A stretch of 64,000 bases of DNA from Candidatus Limimonas egerieequi (GCA_018064455.1 JAGHVH010000003.1:98575-162574); one strand, 5' to 3'. Positions 43,289 to 52,399 are shown, counted from the stretch's first letter. Notes: generated by a model from the sequence alone, not told the origin. Numbers and translations: made by a program.

Positions 43289-44386
43289 TTAGAATAGAAT
43301 CCAACCAAGGTCGGTTGATGATGCCAAATTGTCAGCACCATAGAGGAAAAGTACTTCGTTTAAATTGTTGTTTGTAATTATGTCTTTGAGTGAGCCACGG
43401 TAGTAACGTGGGTCAACCATAAAGATTTCCTTGTAATCAGTTGCAAGGAAGGTTGTAAAACAGTGAGCAAAGGAATCCTTGATGATGAGAAGACGCTTGT
43501 CATTGTCTACCGAATTGTTGACAATCCTAGTCAATGCGTGGTTTCCGTCAAGGAAGACCTGATATTTATCCTCAGTTTCAAGCTGCTTTTCAAAGAATAA
43601 TGAGTCGTAATTCTGCTTGTCTATCGTCACTGTAAAGTTGCAAGGCTTTACAGGCTTGTAGATTTTGATAGAATCTGGTGATTTTTTCCACAGTCCACTC
43701 TTGGAATAAGATGTGCCATAGAACCCATCAATCGTCGTAGCTACGACGAATTCATTTGGCTTGTAACCTTTGAAGTCCGTATAACATTGATACATTAAAA
43801 GGGCACCGTCAGATGTCAAATGGTGGTCAGTTTTGTAATAGAGCTGCTCATTTGATTTCTTAAATGTATCACGAAGATCAATTAGTGGAATGTCGGAGTT
43901 CTTTGCCATATCAAAGAGCATGTCATCTTTATACTTCTCATGATGCTTTGGCAAGACCTCATCCATTATATAACCAGTTGATGGAACAATGATGAGTGTT
44001 GCATCAAGGTTGTTCTTTTTAGCAAACGTCTTGAGCGTTCCAATATTGCGCTTAATCTGACTTTCAGAATAATCAGCCGGTGTTGTGATGAGATATCCAT
44101 CATCACAGGCATAGACGCCCGTAGTGCCGTTGAGGCCAAGGGCGAGAGAGGCGTATGAATATGCGCCAACCCATTTTTCGCGGAATGCGAAATGGTCTGC
44201 GAGGTATGTATCAAACTCGCTCATATATTTGCCGCTTGATATGTTGTCCCAAGTGAACTCAGGGAACTTTGCAAGCACGCGCTTTTCATTAGCGGAGCGC
44301 TCCTGCTTTGGCAGTATTATCGTCAGTACCATAAACAAGGTGATAAAGGTACAGAAGATAATAGGTAAGACGTGTTTCTTCTTCAT
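43289..44386 (-). CDS. DHHW family protein (AlgX/SGNH-like acyltransferase partner)
   Basis: 365-residue secreted or membrane-anchored protein with an N-terminal helix (about 5-25). It contains FRDTF-like and YKTDHHLTSDGALL motifs, the latter containing the catalytic Asp-His-His of AlgX/AlgJ-like SGNH domains. In alginate and similar systems these proteins receive acetyl groups from an MBOAT partner and pass them to the polysaccharide. The MBOAT gene lies directly upstream, 14 bases away, which supports that pairing. Confidence 0.87.
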   Translation of the reverse strand: MKKKHVLPIIFCTFITLFMVLTIILPKQERSANEKRVLAKFPEFTWDNISSGKYMSEFDTYLADHFAFREKWVGAYSYASLALGLNGTTGVYACDDGYLITTPADYSESQIKRNIGTLKTFAKKNNLDATLIIVPSTGYIMDEVLPKHHEKYKDDMLFDMAKNSDIPLIDLRDTFKKSNEQLYYKTDHHLTSDGALLMYQCYTDFKGYKPNEFVVATTIDGFYGTSYSKSGLWKKSPDSIKIYKPVKPCNFTVTIDKQNYDSLFFEKQLETEDKYQVFLDGNHALTRIVNNSVDNDKRLLIIKDSFAHCFTTFLATDYKEIFMVDPRYYRGSLKDIITNNNLNEVLFLYGADNLASSTDLGWILF

Positions 44387-44400
44387 ATTATCCTCCCTCC

Positions 44401-45783
44401 TTAAAACCTAAAGTACAAGAACGGATTGTATGTGGATGTTACGAGTGCAGATGTACAGAGCACAAGTGCACAAATAATAAGTATACTCTCGAGCACGATA
44501 AAGCCTTTTTTATCTTTCCACTTTTCAAAGAGGTTTCGTGCAACTGGTAAGCAGGCGATGAAACCGATGATGAGAAGTGGAAGGTGAGAGAGTATTTGAT
44601 AAGTAGCGTCGGTTGATGCTCCAAAGTTTTGGAATGAGAAGAGACCTGCAAAGAAGTTGCCGAGATCACTCATATCAGTAAACTGGAACAGCATCCAACC
44701 GAGTGCAACAAGCGCAAGTGTGTAAATGCGGCCTATGAACGCTGGCGCTTTATCAAGGGCCTTGAGAAGGAATACCTTTTCAAGAATTAGTAGTATTCCA
44801 TAGTATACACCCCAGAGGACAAAGTTCCAAGATGCGCCGTGCCAAAGGCCTGTGAGTGCCCATACAATAAGGATGTTTCGAATTTGCTTTACGATGCCGT
44901 TTCTGTTGCCACCGAGTGGGATGTATACATATTCTTTAAACCATGTGCCAAGTGAGATATGCCAACGTCTCCAGAATTCTGTGATGCTCTTGGAGATATA
45001 TGGGTAATCAAAGTTTTTGACAAACTCAAATCCGAACATATTTCCAAGGCCACGTGCCATATCTGAGTAGCCAGAGAAGTCAAAGTATATCTGGAGTGAG
45101 AAGGCGATTATAGCGACAAAGTGGCCGACAACGCCAGAGGCAGGGCCTATGGCAGTCAGCGACTCAAAGAGGTCACCGAATGTGTTTGCAAGAAGGACCT
45201 TCTTGCAAAGGCCTACGGTGAAGAGCTCTACGCCGCGCCCAAACATCTCGAATGATTCGGTACGGCTTTCCAGTTGCAGTTCGATATCCCTATATCGAAC
45301 TATAGGTCCCGCAATAAGTTGCGGGAACATTGTTACATACGTACCGAACATCACGATGTTGCGCTGTGGCTTGCAGTCGCCACGATAGACGTCGATTAAG
45401 TATGACATTATCTGGAATGTATAGAATGAAATACCGATAGGTAGAGCAATCGTTTTGACAGCAAGGTTCTTAAATAAGAGGTTCAATGTCTCTGTTAAGA
45501 ATCCTGCATACTTAAAGTAGCCAAGTAGAAGAAGATTGAAGATGATACCGATAACGAGTATCATCTTTTTCTTTTTCTCAAACTTGCCCATGAGTATTCC
45601 GAGTACATAGTTTGAAACAATCGAGAATACCATGAGCAGGATATAGATTGGTTCTCCATATCCATAAAAAAACAAGCTGGTTAGGAGTAACCAGCCGTTT
45701 TTAAGTGAGCGTGGTAATAGGTAATATATAGCAATTGTTGCAACAAGGAAGAAGAACAAAAATGTAATGCTAGAGAATATCAC
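44401..45783 (-). CDS. MBOAT family O-acyltransferase (AlgI/DltB-like)
   Basis: 460-residue membrane protein with about eleven helices. The catalytic His is in LTGLWHGASWNFVLWG (about 330), and the family signatures FFYGYGEPIYI, PQLIAGPIVRY, FWRRWHISLGTWFKEYVYIPLGG are present in order. It moves acyl groups, usually acetyl, across the membrane for O-acylation of extracellular polymers. It lies between the DUF4358 and DHHW genes in a five-gene operon. The acceptor may be the glycan exported by the neighbouring ABC-2 system. Confidence 0.95.
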   Translation of the reverse strand: MIFSSITFLFFFLVATIAIYYLLPRSLKNGWLLLTSLFFYGYGEPIYILLMVFSIVSNYVLGILMGKFEKKKKMILVIGIIFNLLLLGYFKYAGFLTETLNLLFKNLAVKTIALPIGISFYTFQIMSYLIDVYRGDCKPQRNIVMFGTYVTMFPQLIAGPIVRYRDIELQLESRTESFEMFGRGVELFTVGLCKKVLLANTFGDLFESLTAIGPASGVVGHFVAIIAFSLQIYFDFSGYSDMARGLGNMFGFEFVKNFDYPYISKSITEFWRRWHISLGTWFKEYVYIPLGGNRNGIVKQIRNILIVWALTGLWHGASWNFVLWGVYYGILLILEKVFLLKALDKAPAFIGRIYTLALVALGWMLFQFTDMSDLGNFFAGLFSFQNFGASTDATYQILSHLPLLIIGFIACLPVARNLFEKWKDKKGFIVLESILIICALVLCTSALVTSTYNPFLYFRF

Positions 45784-45815
45784 CTTATCACCACCTTATG
45801 TTTAGTTTTGTGTAA

Positions 45816-46325
45816 TTATTTACCGAGGAAGATATTTTCCATTTCCTCATGCTGTGGAGCGAGGAAAAGAGCGATGTAGTTGCCAGCCTCAATTACCTTG
45901 CAAGAGCTTGCAAGAGCATAGCTGTCTTCGTCATAGTTCTGAGCCTGTGTAAGGAAGTCATCAAGCTTTGTCTCGAGAACCTCCTTGATGTTTGCCTTTG
46001 CCTCGTCATCAGCTGCTTCGAACATCAAGATGTCGCTTGGGAAAACGCCACCCATTGTTGCGATGCAAGCAAAGTCTTTGCACCAAGCGGATTCAATGCC
46101 GTAAAGGCTTGTTAGCGCATCCTCGTCTATATCCATAGGTTCATCGTCTTTTACAAGAAGATTGATCTGCTCAAGTGCAGCGTGGATGTCTATGTTGGCT
46201 GGTGTGTTATCACCTATAGTCGTTGCCTCAACTTCATCACCTATACTCTGAACAGGTCTTGAAATACAAGCAGATAGGGACAGTGCTAATACAAGTGTAA
46301 GTACAATTGCAATTATTTTTTTCAT
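45816..46325 (-). CDS. DUF4358 domain lipoprotein
   Basis: 169-residue predicted lipoprotein with lipobox LSAC (lipidated Cys about 19), followed by a DUF4358 domain. These proteins regularly occur with MBOAT and DHHW/SGNH genes in Clostridia, but their role is not known. Eleven bases separate it from the SGNH gene, so both share a transcript. Confidence 0.86.
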   Translation of the reverse strand: MKKIIAIVLTLVLALSLSACISRPVQSIGDEVEATTIGDNTPANIDIHAALEQINLLVKDDEPMDIDEDALTSLYGIESAWCKDFACIATMGGVFPSDILMFEAADDEAKANIKEVLETKLDDFLTQAQNYDEDSYALASSCKVIEAGNYIALFLAPQHEEMENIFLGK

Positions 46326-46336
46326 AATTTATCTCC

Positions 46337-47575
46337 TTATGATGCCTCAGTTGATGTTTCTGGTGGCGTTTGTGTCGTTGGCTCCGTTGTTGTTTCAGGT
46401 GGAGTTGTTGTTGTCTCCGGAGGAACAGTTGTTGGAGCAGTTGTAGGAACAGTTGTCGTTGGCTTTGCTGTGTAATACACGTCAAATTCCTGGCCCGCAT
46501 GAGCAAAGGTGCCAGAGATTGTTGCCTTGTCAACTGTGTATCCATTAACGGTTGGACTTGGGATATTGAAAGTGTCGCCAGCCTTATACTTTTGTGAGTA
46601 TGTATTGAATACAACGCCATCCTTGTGATAGCGGATTGTAAGAGGGTATACTGCCCAACTTGGGTCGTATGCATGGGTGTGGAGGTACCATACCCATTGA
46701 GCACATCCAGCAGCAGAGAAGTGTAATCCCATAGCGTTAGGGTCTCCACAGAAATCATCTCTGAGGAAGCCAGCATCGTTGTACATAACTGATGCTACGT
46801 CAACAAAGTACCAACCATTTGCAGCGGCCATACCAGAGAGTCTCTGGTTATAAATGGCAATATTGGCATTGTTGAGTACTTTGCCATTGGTGCCGTTTTT
46901 CTTTTGATTGATTGGCGTCATTGACTGGATGTATATGAGCGGATTGTATCCGTTTCTTGCTGCGAATGCATTTTGAATCTTGTAGCAGAGGGTTCTCATA
47001 TTGTTTACAGCGCCGTCAACGCCAACTGCGTTTAAGTCATTCATGCCGAGCATGATATAGACACGTTTTCTGCCAGTTGCAGCAACCTGATCCCAAATGT
47101 TTGAAATGATGTTGCCGCGAAGAGCGTTTGTGCTGCCGAAATTACCTACGCAGAAACTCATGTTGGCTGAACCAAGTGAGCCGTTGCTTACGTAGTATCT
47201 AAGTTTTAAACTTACTGAGTCGCCTATGAAAACGGCCTCATTGAAGTATGAGTTATCAACATAGTCACAGTATGGTAATGCGCCACCTGTGTATATGACT
47301 TTTGAAGCAGGCTTTGGTGCGGCTGTTTCAGCCTTGGTTTCGCTCTTGGCTCCACCGTTGCCACCGCCGCCACCTTGTGCGGCAGTTTCTTCCTCCTCAG
47401 TTGCTTCTTCAGTTGTTGTTTCTACCTTTTCAGTTGTTGCTTTGGTAGTAGTTGTTACCTCTGGCTTCTTGTCCTTTGAATGTTTCATTACTGGAACAAA
47501 AATGCCTATGGTAATGGCTGCTAAAGCAATTAGTGCAATGATTCTTTTTGCAATTTTTGCCTTTTCGATTTCCAT
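46337..47575 (-). CDS. Membrane-anchored SGNH/GDSL hydrolase
   Basis: 412-residue surface esterase or acyltransferase. An N-terminal helix (about 10-30) is followed by Thr/Glu- and Gly-rich linker sequence. The SGNH domain (about 100-310) has FIGDSVS with the catalytic Ser, GMNDL with the oxyanion Asn, and GLHFS with the catalytic His. A small beta domain (about 315-370) and a Thr/Pro-rich tail (TTTTPPETTTEP) complete it. It is the first gene of the MBOAT operon, and probably adds or removes O-acyl groups at the surface. RBS GGGGAT. Confidence 0.9.
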   Translation of the reverse strand: MEIEKAKIAKRIIALIALAAITIGIFVPVMKHSKDKKPEVTTTTKATTEKVETTTEEATEEEETAAQGGGGGNGGAKSETKAETAAPKPASKVIYTGGALPYCDYVDNSYFNEAVFIGDSVSLKLRYYVSNGSLGSANMSFCVGNFGSTNALRGNIISNIWDQVAATGRKRVYIMLGMNDLNAVGVDGAVNNMRTLCYKIQNAFAARNGYNPLIYIQSMTPINQKKNGTNGKVLNNANIAIYNQRLSGMAAANGWYFVDVASVMYNDAGFLRDDFCGDPNAMGLHFSAAGCAQWVWYLHTHAYDPSWAVYPLTIRYHKDGVVFNTYSQKYKAGDTFNIPSPTVNGYTVDKATISGTFAHAGQEFDVYYTAKPTTTVPTTAPTTVPPETTTTPPETTTEPTTQTPPETSTEAS

Positions 47576-47609
47576 TGAATTATCCCCAAAATAAATATTA
47601 CGATATATG

Positions 47610-47660
47610 ATTTTAGAAGTAATTAATTAAATTGTCAATAAGTTAAATATATGATATATT
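47610..47660. promoter_or_regulatory. Overlapping divergent promoters for the MBOAT operon and the GH25 lysozyme
   Basis: Minus strand: TTGACA (47633-47638), 17 bases, TAAAAT (47610-47615), driving the SGNH operon. Plus strand: TTGTCA (47632-47637), 17 bases, TATATT (47655-47660), driving the lysozyme. The two -35 hexamers overlap by five bases, so two polymerases could not bind at once. Confidence 0.75.
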
Positions 47661-47698
47661 ATTAGGTACTTTAACAAAGTTTCGGAGATGAATTTTCG

Positions 47699-49285
47699 TT
47701 GGAAATCCTTATTAAAAATTTAGGCGGATTTAAAGCATTGAGGCTTAGAATTGTATTCTTGCTTCTTGCTATTTTTATTACCTCTATGCCACTTGTGGCA
47801 TCAGAACCTCAGCATATCAAGGTTGAAAAACCGGTTGCTGAAGAAGTGACAACAGAGGAGCCAACAACAGAACCAGAGGTTGAGGATATAAATGTCTCAA
47901 TCGCACTTGAGTCAGTTGAAAAGGACATAAGAATAGGCTTTTACGATGAGGACGGTAAGATAATTGCTGGACATGAATTCTCGGTAGTTGTAAAAGATGT
48001 AAATGGCAAAGAAGAGACATATACTGATGAGGACAAGGATGGCTTTATCGTAATAAGGAATGTTACACCAGGCGATGCCGTTGTAACACCAAGTGAACTT
48101 CCTGGATGTGTCTTTGAAAAGGAAGAATACAGCGTCAAGGTTAAGGACCACGTTGAGTATAAACCAATTAAAAATGTAGTAGTAAAAAATGATGGCGCAG
48201 ATAAGAAAAAAGTCGCCGAATCTCCAAAACTTGTTGATACAGTTAAATTGATTGAATCTAAGATTGAGGAAACAGTTACTTACAAGACTCTTCAAGAGGC
48301 AAATTTAACTGTTAACAACCCTTATCCAGAAACTACTACAGAAGAGGAGACAACAGAGGCAGAGGAGCCAGAAACAACGACAACAACGGAGGCTCCAACA
48401 ACAATGCCTGCGACAACAAAACTTCTTGATTCAACAGGCAAAAATCAGTTGTTTTTAAAGGAAGGCGAGGACTATAGAGAGGCAACTTTTGCCGACTATA
48501 GTGAGGACGCTATCTTTTATGTCAAAGAGGTAACCAAAACATATTATGGTTGGCAGAACATCGATGGAAAGATGTACTACTTTGACGAGAACGGAAAGTA
48601 TGTAGTAGGCACACAGGTTATTGGTGGTGTTCAGTACAACTTCTCTCAGACGGGTGTACGTGGAGGCACACTTGGTGTAGACGTATCTGTTTATCAGGGT
48701 AACATAAACTGGGCCAAGGCAAAGGCTGCCGGAATAGATTTTGCAATAATCCGTCTTGGATTCCGTGGATGGGGCTCAAACGGCAGTTTGAACATTGATG
48801 CCAATTTCCACAAGAACCTTGCTGGCGCAAAGGCTGCTGGCATCAAAGTTGGAGTATATTTCTTCTCTCAGGCCAAGACACCAGTAGAGGCAGTAGAAGA
48901 GGCTTCACTCTGTATTAAGGAGCTTGGTGGTCAGCATCTTGATCTACCAGTATTTATTGATACCGAGACAGCAGCAGGCGGTCAGGGTCGTGCGGACAAT
49001 TTGTCCGTTGCTGAGCGCACAGCTGTATGCGTTGCATTCTGTAACACAATTCAAAATTCTGGTTACAGAGCGGGTGTATATTCAAACAAGCATTTCTACA
49101 CTAGCAAGCTCAGCACATCGCAACTTCTCTCTTATACAATTTGGCTTGCAGAGTGGCCTTCTGACTATACCAAGGAGTCCAAACCGACATATTCTGGACG
49201 CTATGATATTTGGCAGTTCTCAGAGCGTGGCAATGGTGCGACTTACGGTATGGGAAGCCAGTATGTAGATATGAATTATTCCTAA
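47699..49285 (+). CDS. GH25 lysozyme with Cna-B-like and cell-wall-binding regions
   Basis: 528-residue secreted muramidase. A signal/anchor segment (about 15-36) is followed by a Thr/Glu-rich linker and a beta-sandwich region (about 60-160) like Cna-B/prealbumin folds. A second Thr-rich linker comes next, then a choline-binding-like repeat (YYGWQNIDGKMYYFDENGKY). The GH25 domain (about 322-528) has GVDVSVYQG, IDTET and IWQFSERG with the acidic catalytic residues. It starts with TTG, and GGAG lies 11 bases upstream, a rather long spacing. It faces the O-acylation operon. Confidence 0.92.
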   Translation: MEILIKNLGGFKALRLRIVFLLLAIFITSMPLVASEPQHIKVEKPVAEEVTTEEPTTEPEVEDINVSIALESVEKDIRIGFYDEDGKIIAGHEFSVVVKDVNGKEETYTDEDKDGFIVIRNVTPGDAVVTPSELPGCVFEKEEYSVKVKDHVEYKPIKNVVVKNDGADKKKVAESPKLVDTVKLIESKIEETVTYKTLQEANLTVNNPYPETTTEEETTEAEEPETTTTTEAPTTMPATTKLLDSTGKNQLFLKEGEDYREATFADYSEDAIFYVKEVTKTYYGWQNIDGKMYYFDENGKYVVGTQVIGGVQYNFSQTGVRGGTLGVDVSVYQGNINWAKAKAAGIDFAIIRLGFRGWGSNGSLNIDANFHKNLAGAKAAGIKVGVYFFSQAKTPVEAVEEASLCIKELGGQHLDLPVFIDTETAAGGQGRADNLSVAERTAVCVAFCNTIQNSGYRAGVYSNKHFYTSKLSTSQLLSYTIWLAEWPSDYTKESKPTYSGRYDIWQFSERGNGATYGMGSQYVDMNYS

Positions 49286-49295
49286 AAACTTTTTA

Positions 49296-49324
49296 TTGCT
49301 TTTTATTATAAGACGTGCTATTAT
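49296..49324 (+). promoter_or_regulatory. Promoter of rpsT
   Basis: TTGCTT (49296-49301), 17 bases, TATTAT (49319-49324), 34 bases before the rpsT start. Confidence 0.65.
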
Positions 49325-49357
49325 AGTCAACTGTAATGACATTAGGGAGGTGTAGAT

Positions 49358-49612
49358 ATGCCTAACATTAAATCAGCAAAGAAACGTGTAATCGTTAACA
49401 ATGCTAAAGCTCAGAGAAATAAGTCAGCTAATACAGCACTTAAGACAGCTATTAAGAAAGCTAATGCTGCTATCGAATCAAACGCAGATAACAAAGACGA
49501 GCTTGTAGCTGCAGCTGTTAAAAAGATTGATCAGGCTGCAACAAAGGGCCTTATCCATAAGAACAATGCTGCACGTAAGAAGTCAGCTCTTGTAAAAAAG
49601 GCTGCAAAGTAA
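49358..49612 (+). CDS. rpsT: 30S ribosomal protein S20
   Basis: 84-residue basic protein binding 16S rRNA early in assembly. It has the typical MPNIKSAKKRVIVNNAKAQR start, KTAIKKA and GLIHKNNAARKKSALVKK. Preceded by GGGAGGTG and followed by its own terminator, so it is a single-gene unit. Confidence 0.98.
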   Translation: MPNIKSAKKRVIVNNAKAQRNKSANTALKTAIKKANAAIESNADNKDELVAAAVKKIDQAATKGLIHKNNAARKKSALVKKAAK

Positions 49613-49628
49613 TTAACTCGTAAAATAA

Positions 49629-49660
49629 AACGGCGTTTGGATTTCCAAATGCCGTTTTTT
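49629..49660 (+). terminator. Terminator of rpsT
   Basis: 12-bp stem AACGGCGTTTGG/CCAAATGCCGTT with one G-U pair and a 4-base loop, then TTTTTT. Confidence 0.92.
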
Positions 49661-49685
49661 GCATTTTACCCAACAAGGAGAACCT

Positions 49686-50372
49686 ATGCATCTTATTGAA
49701 CTCAAAAATCTTTATAAGATTTATAATCCAGGTGAAAATGAAGTTCGTGCACTTGATGGTGTTAACCTCACTATAGATGATGGTGAATTTGTCGCTATTG
49801 TCGGACAGTCTGGTTCTGGTAAATCAACTATGATGAACATGATTGGTTTCCTAGACATTCCAACATCTGGCGAGTACATATTAAAAGGGGAAAATGTAGA
49901 GAATTTGACTGACGATCAACTCTCAGATATACGCAATAGGGAGATAGGATTTATCTTTCAGGGCTTTAACCTTATCAACAGTTTGACTGCAAAGGAAAAC
50001 GTTGAGTTGCCACTCATCTATCGTGGCGTAGGCAAGGCCGAGCGCTCACAACTCGCAAAGGAGGCCCTCGAGCGTGTTGGCATGGGTCACAGAATGACCC
50101 ACTTGCCAAGCCAGCTCTCGGGCGGTCAGCAACAGCGTGTAGCAATTGCTCGTGCCCTCGCTGCCAAGCCACCAATCATTCTCGCCGACGAACCGACAGG
50201 CAACCTTGACTCGGCGTCTGGCCGTGATGTTATGGAGATGCTTTACGAGTTGCATGAGTCTGGCAGAACTGTTATACTTATCACACATGACGATGGCATT
50301 GCAGCAACTGCAAAGCGTATCGTTCGTTTCCAGGATGGCAACATTATCAGTGACAGTAAAGGAGAAGAATAA
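49686..50372 (+). CDS. Orphan ABC transporter ATPase, MacB/LolD type
   Basis: 228-residue ATPase with Walker [10 protein letters not shown] (about 40), signature LSGGQQQR and Walker [14 protein letters not shown]. Members normally pair with a MacB/FtsX-type permease for peptide or lipoprotein export, but no permease gene is near. The stop codon shares a base with the next gene, a small helical protein. It starts at MHLIELK after AAGGAG, 26 bases beyond the rpsT terminator. The permease may be encoded elsewhere. Confidence 0.9.
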   Translation: MHLIELKNLYKIYNPGENEVRALDGVNLTIDDGEFVAIVGQSGSGKSTMMNMIGFLDIPTSGEYILKGENVENLTDDQLSDIRNREIGFIFQGFNLINSLTAKENVELPLIYRGVGKAERSQLAKEALERVGMGHRMTHLPSQLSGGQQQRVAIARALAAKPPIILADEPTGNLDSASGRDVMEMLYELHESGRTVILITHDDGIAATAKRIVRFQDGNIISDSKGEE

Positions 50373-50629
50373 TGGCTATAGTTGATTTGACACAGGAATC
50401 AATTCGTTCCAAGGCTGACGATATGATTACAGCAGACAAGGAACTAACAGACGCTATTGAAAAGATTGAAGATGTAATCGAATGGCTCAAGGCTGACTTT
50501 GCTGGACAGAATGAAATCGCATGGATTGAGAGCGTACAGAACATCAAGGTATCAGTTCATGATTTGCAGGCTCTTGTTAAGCAACAGGCTGAAAAGCTCG
50601 ATCAGGTTGCAAATTTATTTGACGCATAA
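50372..50629 (+). CDS. Small helical protein, possibly WXG100-like
   Basis: 85-residue acidic protein predicted to form two helices with a turn near WLKADFAGQNEIAW. Length, hairpin layout and the central Trp resemble WXG100/EsxA-type secretion substrates, but the exact W-x-G is not present (WLKADFAG), so this is tentative. It overlaps the ABC ATPase by one base (TAATG), implying joint expression. It could instead be a soluble regulator or substrate of that transporter. Confidence 0.6.
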   Translation: MAIVDLTQESIRSKADDMITADKELTDAIEKIEDVIEWLKADFAGQNEIAWIESVQNIKVSVHDLQALVKQQAEKLDQVANLFDA

Positions 50630-50632
50630 TAA

Positions 50633-50670
50633 AACTGGGATTGAGGTTACTCAATCCCAGTTATTTTTTA
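50633..50670 (+). terminator. Bidirectional terminator between the helical protein and the GH13 gene
   Basis: Perfect 13-bp stem AACTGGGATTGAG/CTCAATCCCAGTT with a GTTA loop, followed by ATTTTTTATTT. The convergent GH13 gene ends at 50668. Confidence 0.93.
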
Positions 50671-52356
50671 TTTGTAGAGGAATACTACTGCTTCGTACGG
50701 TCTAAGCGTTAATGTGTCGTTGCCATCTATTTCTATATCCTTATAATTTTTAAGAATTACATTATCTTTATCAAGTTTGAATCCACGTGGGGCTTTGAAC
50801 TTGATATTTTTTTCTGAGAAGGAGACAACAACCAAAGCTTTCTGTCCCTCATATTTCATTTCATAGCAGTATACCTTTTTGTTCTTGTGGAAGTATTCCT
50901 TGTACTTGCCATAGATGAAAATCTTGTTGTTTTGGCGAACCTTGAAAAGTTCGCGGTAGAAGTTGAGGATGGAATCAGGATCACTCTCTGCATCCTTGAC
51001 GTTGATGTTCTTGTAGTTCTTGTTTACACCAAACCAAGGTGTGCCTGTTGTGAAACCGGCGTTCTCTGAGTCGTCCCACTGAACTGGCGTTCTGGCATTC
51101 TCACGGCTTGTGAGATTTGCTATCTTGAGATATATGAAACGTGGAACGCCAAACTTCTTAAATACCTTTTCATTATTGAATGTGACTACGTCTTTGAATT
51201 CATCAAGGCTCTTTAAATGATTGTTAACCATACCAATCTCTTGACCTTGATAGATGTATGGCGTACCACTCATCATATATGCGGCAACTGCTAGCGCCTT
51301 GCCGCTCTCTTTGCGATACTTCTCACTGCCGTAGCGACTGATTACTCTTGGGTGGTCATGGTTTTCAATGTAGAGTGCATTCCACGCTTTGCCATAGAGG
51401 TTTTCCTGCCATGATGAGAGAGCCTTTTTAAATCTCTTGAGTGAGAATGGAAGGTGCACTGTGTCTGTCATAAAGCAGTCTGCGTTCATGTGGTCAAAGT
51501 TTATCATCATATCAAAGACTTTGTCTTTGCCTGATGTAAACTTGAGTGCATCTTTGGAGTTAGTCATAGGTGACTCCGCAACAAGGAAGCAGTCGTAATG
51601 GTTTACGACATCCTCACGAAATTCCTTGAGGTATTTCATGAGGTTTGGTCCCTTGTTGTAGTGCTCTATGCCGCAGGCGATAGGGATAGGGAAACCATTT
51701 GGAAAATCAGGGTCCTTTGAGATGAATGTGATAACGTCTTCCCTGAATCCGTCAACTCCCATATCGAGCCAAAAGCGCATGATATCCTTGACCTCTTCAC
51801 GGACCTTTGGATTGTCCATGTTGAGGTCAGGCTGGCCTTTTGCAAAGGCGTGCATGTAAAACTGATCAAGTTGCTCGTTGTACTCCCATGCACCGCCTTC
51901 AAATATGGAAAGCCAGTTGTTCGGCGGATTCTTACCTCCCTTGGAGTCTCCGCCTTTGCCGTCTTTCCATATGTAATAGTTATGGTATGGATTGTCTTTG
52001 GACTTCATACTCTCTTTGAACCAGTAGTGTTCAGAGGAGGTGTGATTTACAACAAGGTCCATGATAATCTTCATGTCACGCTTGTGTGCCTCGTCCACTA
52101 TTTTTTTGAATAAGTCTAAATCACCAAAATCAGGGTGTATATCCTTGTAGTCGGATATGTCATAGCCCCAGTCTGCATTAGGGGATGGATATATTGGTGA
52201 AAACCAAATTGCATTCGCGCCGATACTCTTGATATAGTCAAGCTTCTCTAAAACTCCGAGAAGGTCACCTTGACCATCGCCGTTGCCGTCTTTAAAGGAG
52301 CGACACCATACTTGATATACTACAAGTTCCTTGTACCAAGAATTGTCTATAGCCAT
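50668..52356 (-). CDS. GH13 alpha-glucosidase (oligo-1,6-glucosidase type)
   Basis: 562-residue cytoplasmic enzyme with no signal peptide, so it acts on imported oligosaccharides. A (beta/alpha)8 barrel begins with KELVVYQVWCRSFKDGNGDGQGDL, a Ca-binding-type loop. Conserved regions are MDLVVNHTS, GFREDVI (nucleophile Asp), FLVAESP (acid/base Glu) and ENHDHPR (transition-state Asp). A C-terminal beta domain follows. The Val-x-Glu region fits oligo-1,6-glucosidase or trehalose-6-phosphate hydrolase relatives; alpha-1,6 or alpha-1,4 specificity cannot be settled. AGGAGG precedes the ATG. Confidence 0.92.
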   Translation of the reverse strand: MAIDNSWYKELVVYQVWCRSFKDGNGDGQGDLLGVLEKLDYIKSIGANAIWFSPIYPSPNADWGYDISDYKDIHPDFGDLDLFKKIVDEAHKRDMKIIMDLVVNHTSSEHYWFKESMKSKDNPYHNYYIWKDGKGGDSKGGKNPPNNWLSIFEGGAWEYNEQLDQFYMHAFAKGQPDLNMDNPKVREEVKDIMRFWLDMGVDGFREDVITFISKDPDFPNGFPIPIACGIEHYNKGPNLMKYLKEFREDVVNHYDCFLVAESPMTNSKDALKFTSGKDKVFDMMINFDHMNADCFMTDTVHLPFSLKRFKKALSSWQENLYGKAWNALYIENHDHPRVISRYGSEKYRKESGKALAVAAYMMSGTPYIYQGQEIGMVNNHLKSLDEFKDVVTFNNEKVFKKFGVPRFIYLKIANLTSRENARTPVQWDDSENAGFTTGTPWFGVNKNYKNINVKDAESDPDSILNFYRELFKVRQNNKIFIYGKYKEYFHKNKKVYCYEMKYEGQKALVVVSFSEKNIKFKAPRGFKLDKDNVILKNYKDIEIDGNDTLTLRPYEAVVFLYK

Positions 52357-52399
52357 ATTTTCCTCCTAAATGTTTGCTTTTTATGGATAATACATATTT

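Noticed and set aside
46237..46776. 179-residue frame opposite or within the SGNH gene
   Set aside because: It is a shifted reading of the Thr/Pro-rich tail, lacks a start signal and overlaps two well-supported genes.
47688..47723. ATG at 47688 starting an 11-codon frame just after GGAG before the lysozyme
   Set aside because: It ends after 11 codons in another frame. No leader-peptide logic or terminator supports it, though it could slightly affect lysozyme initiation.
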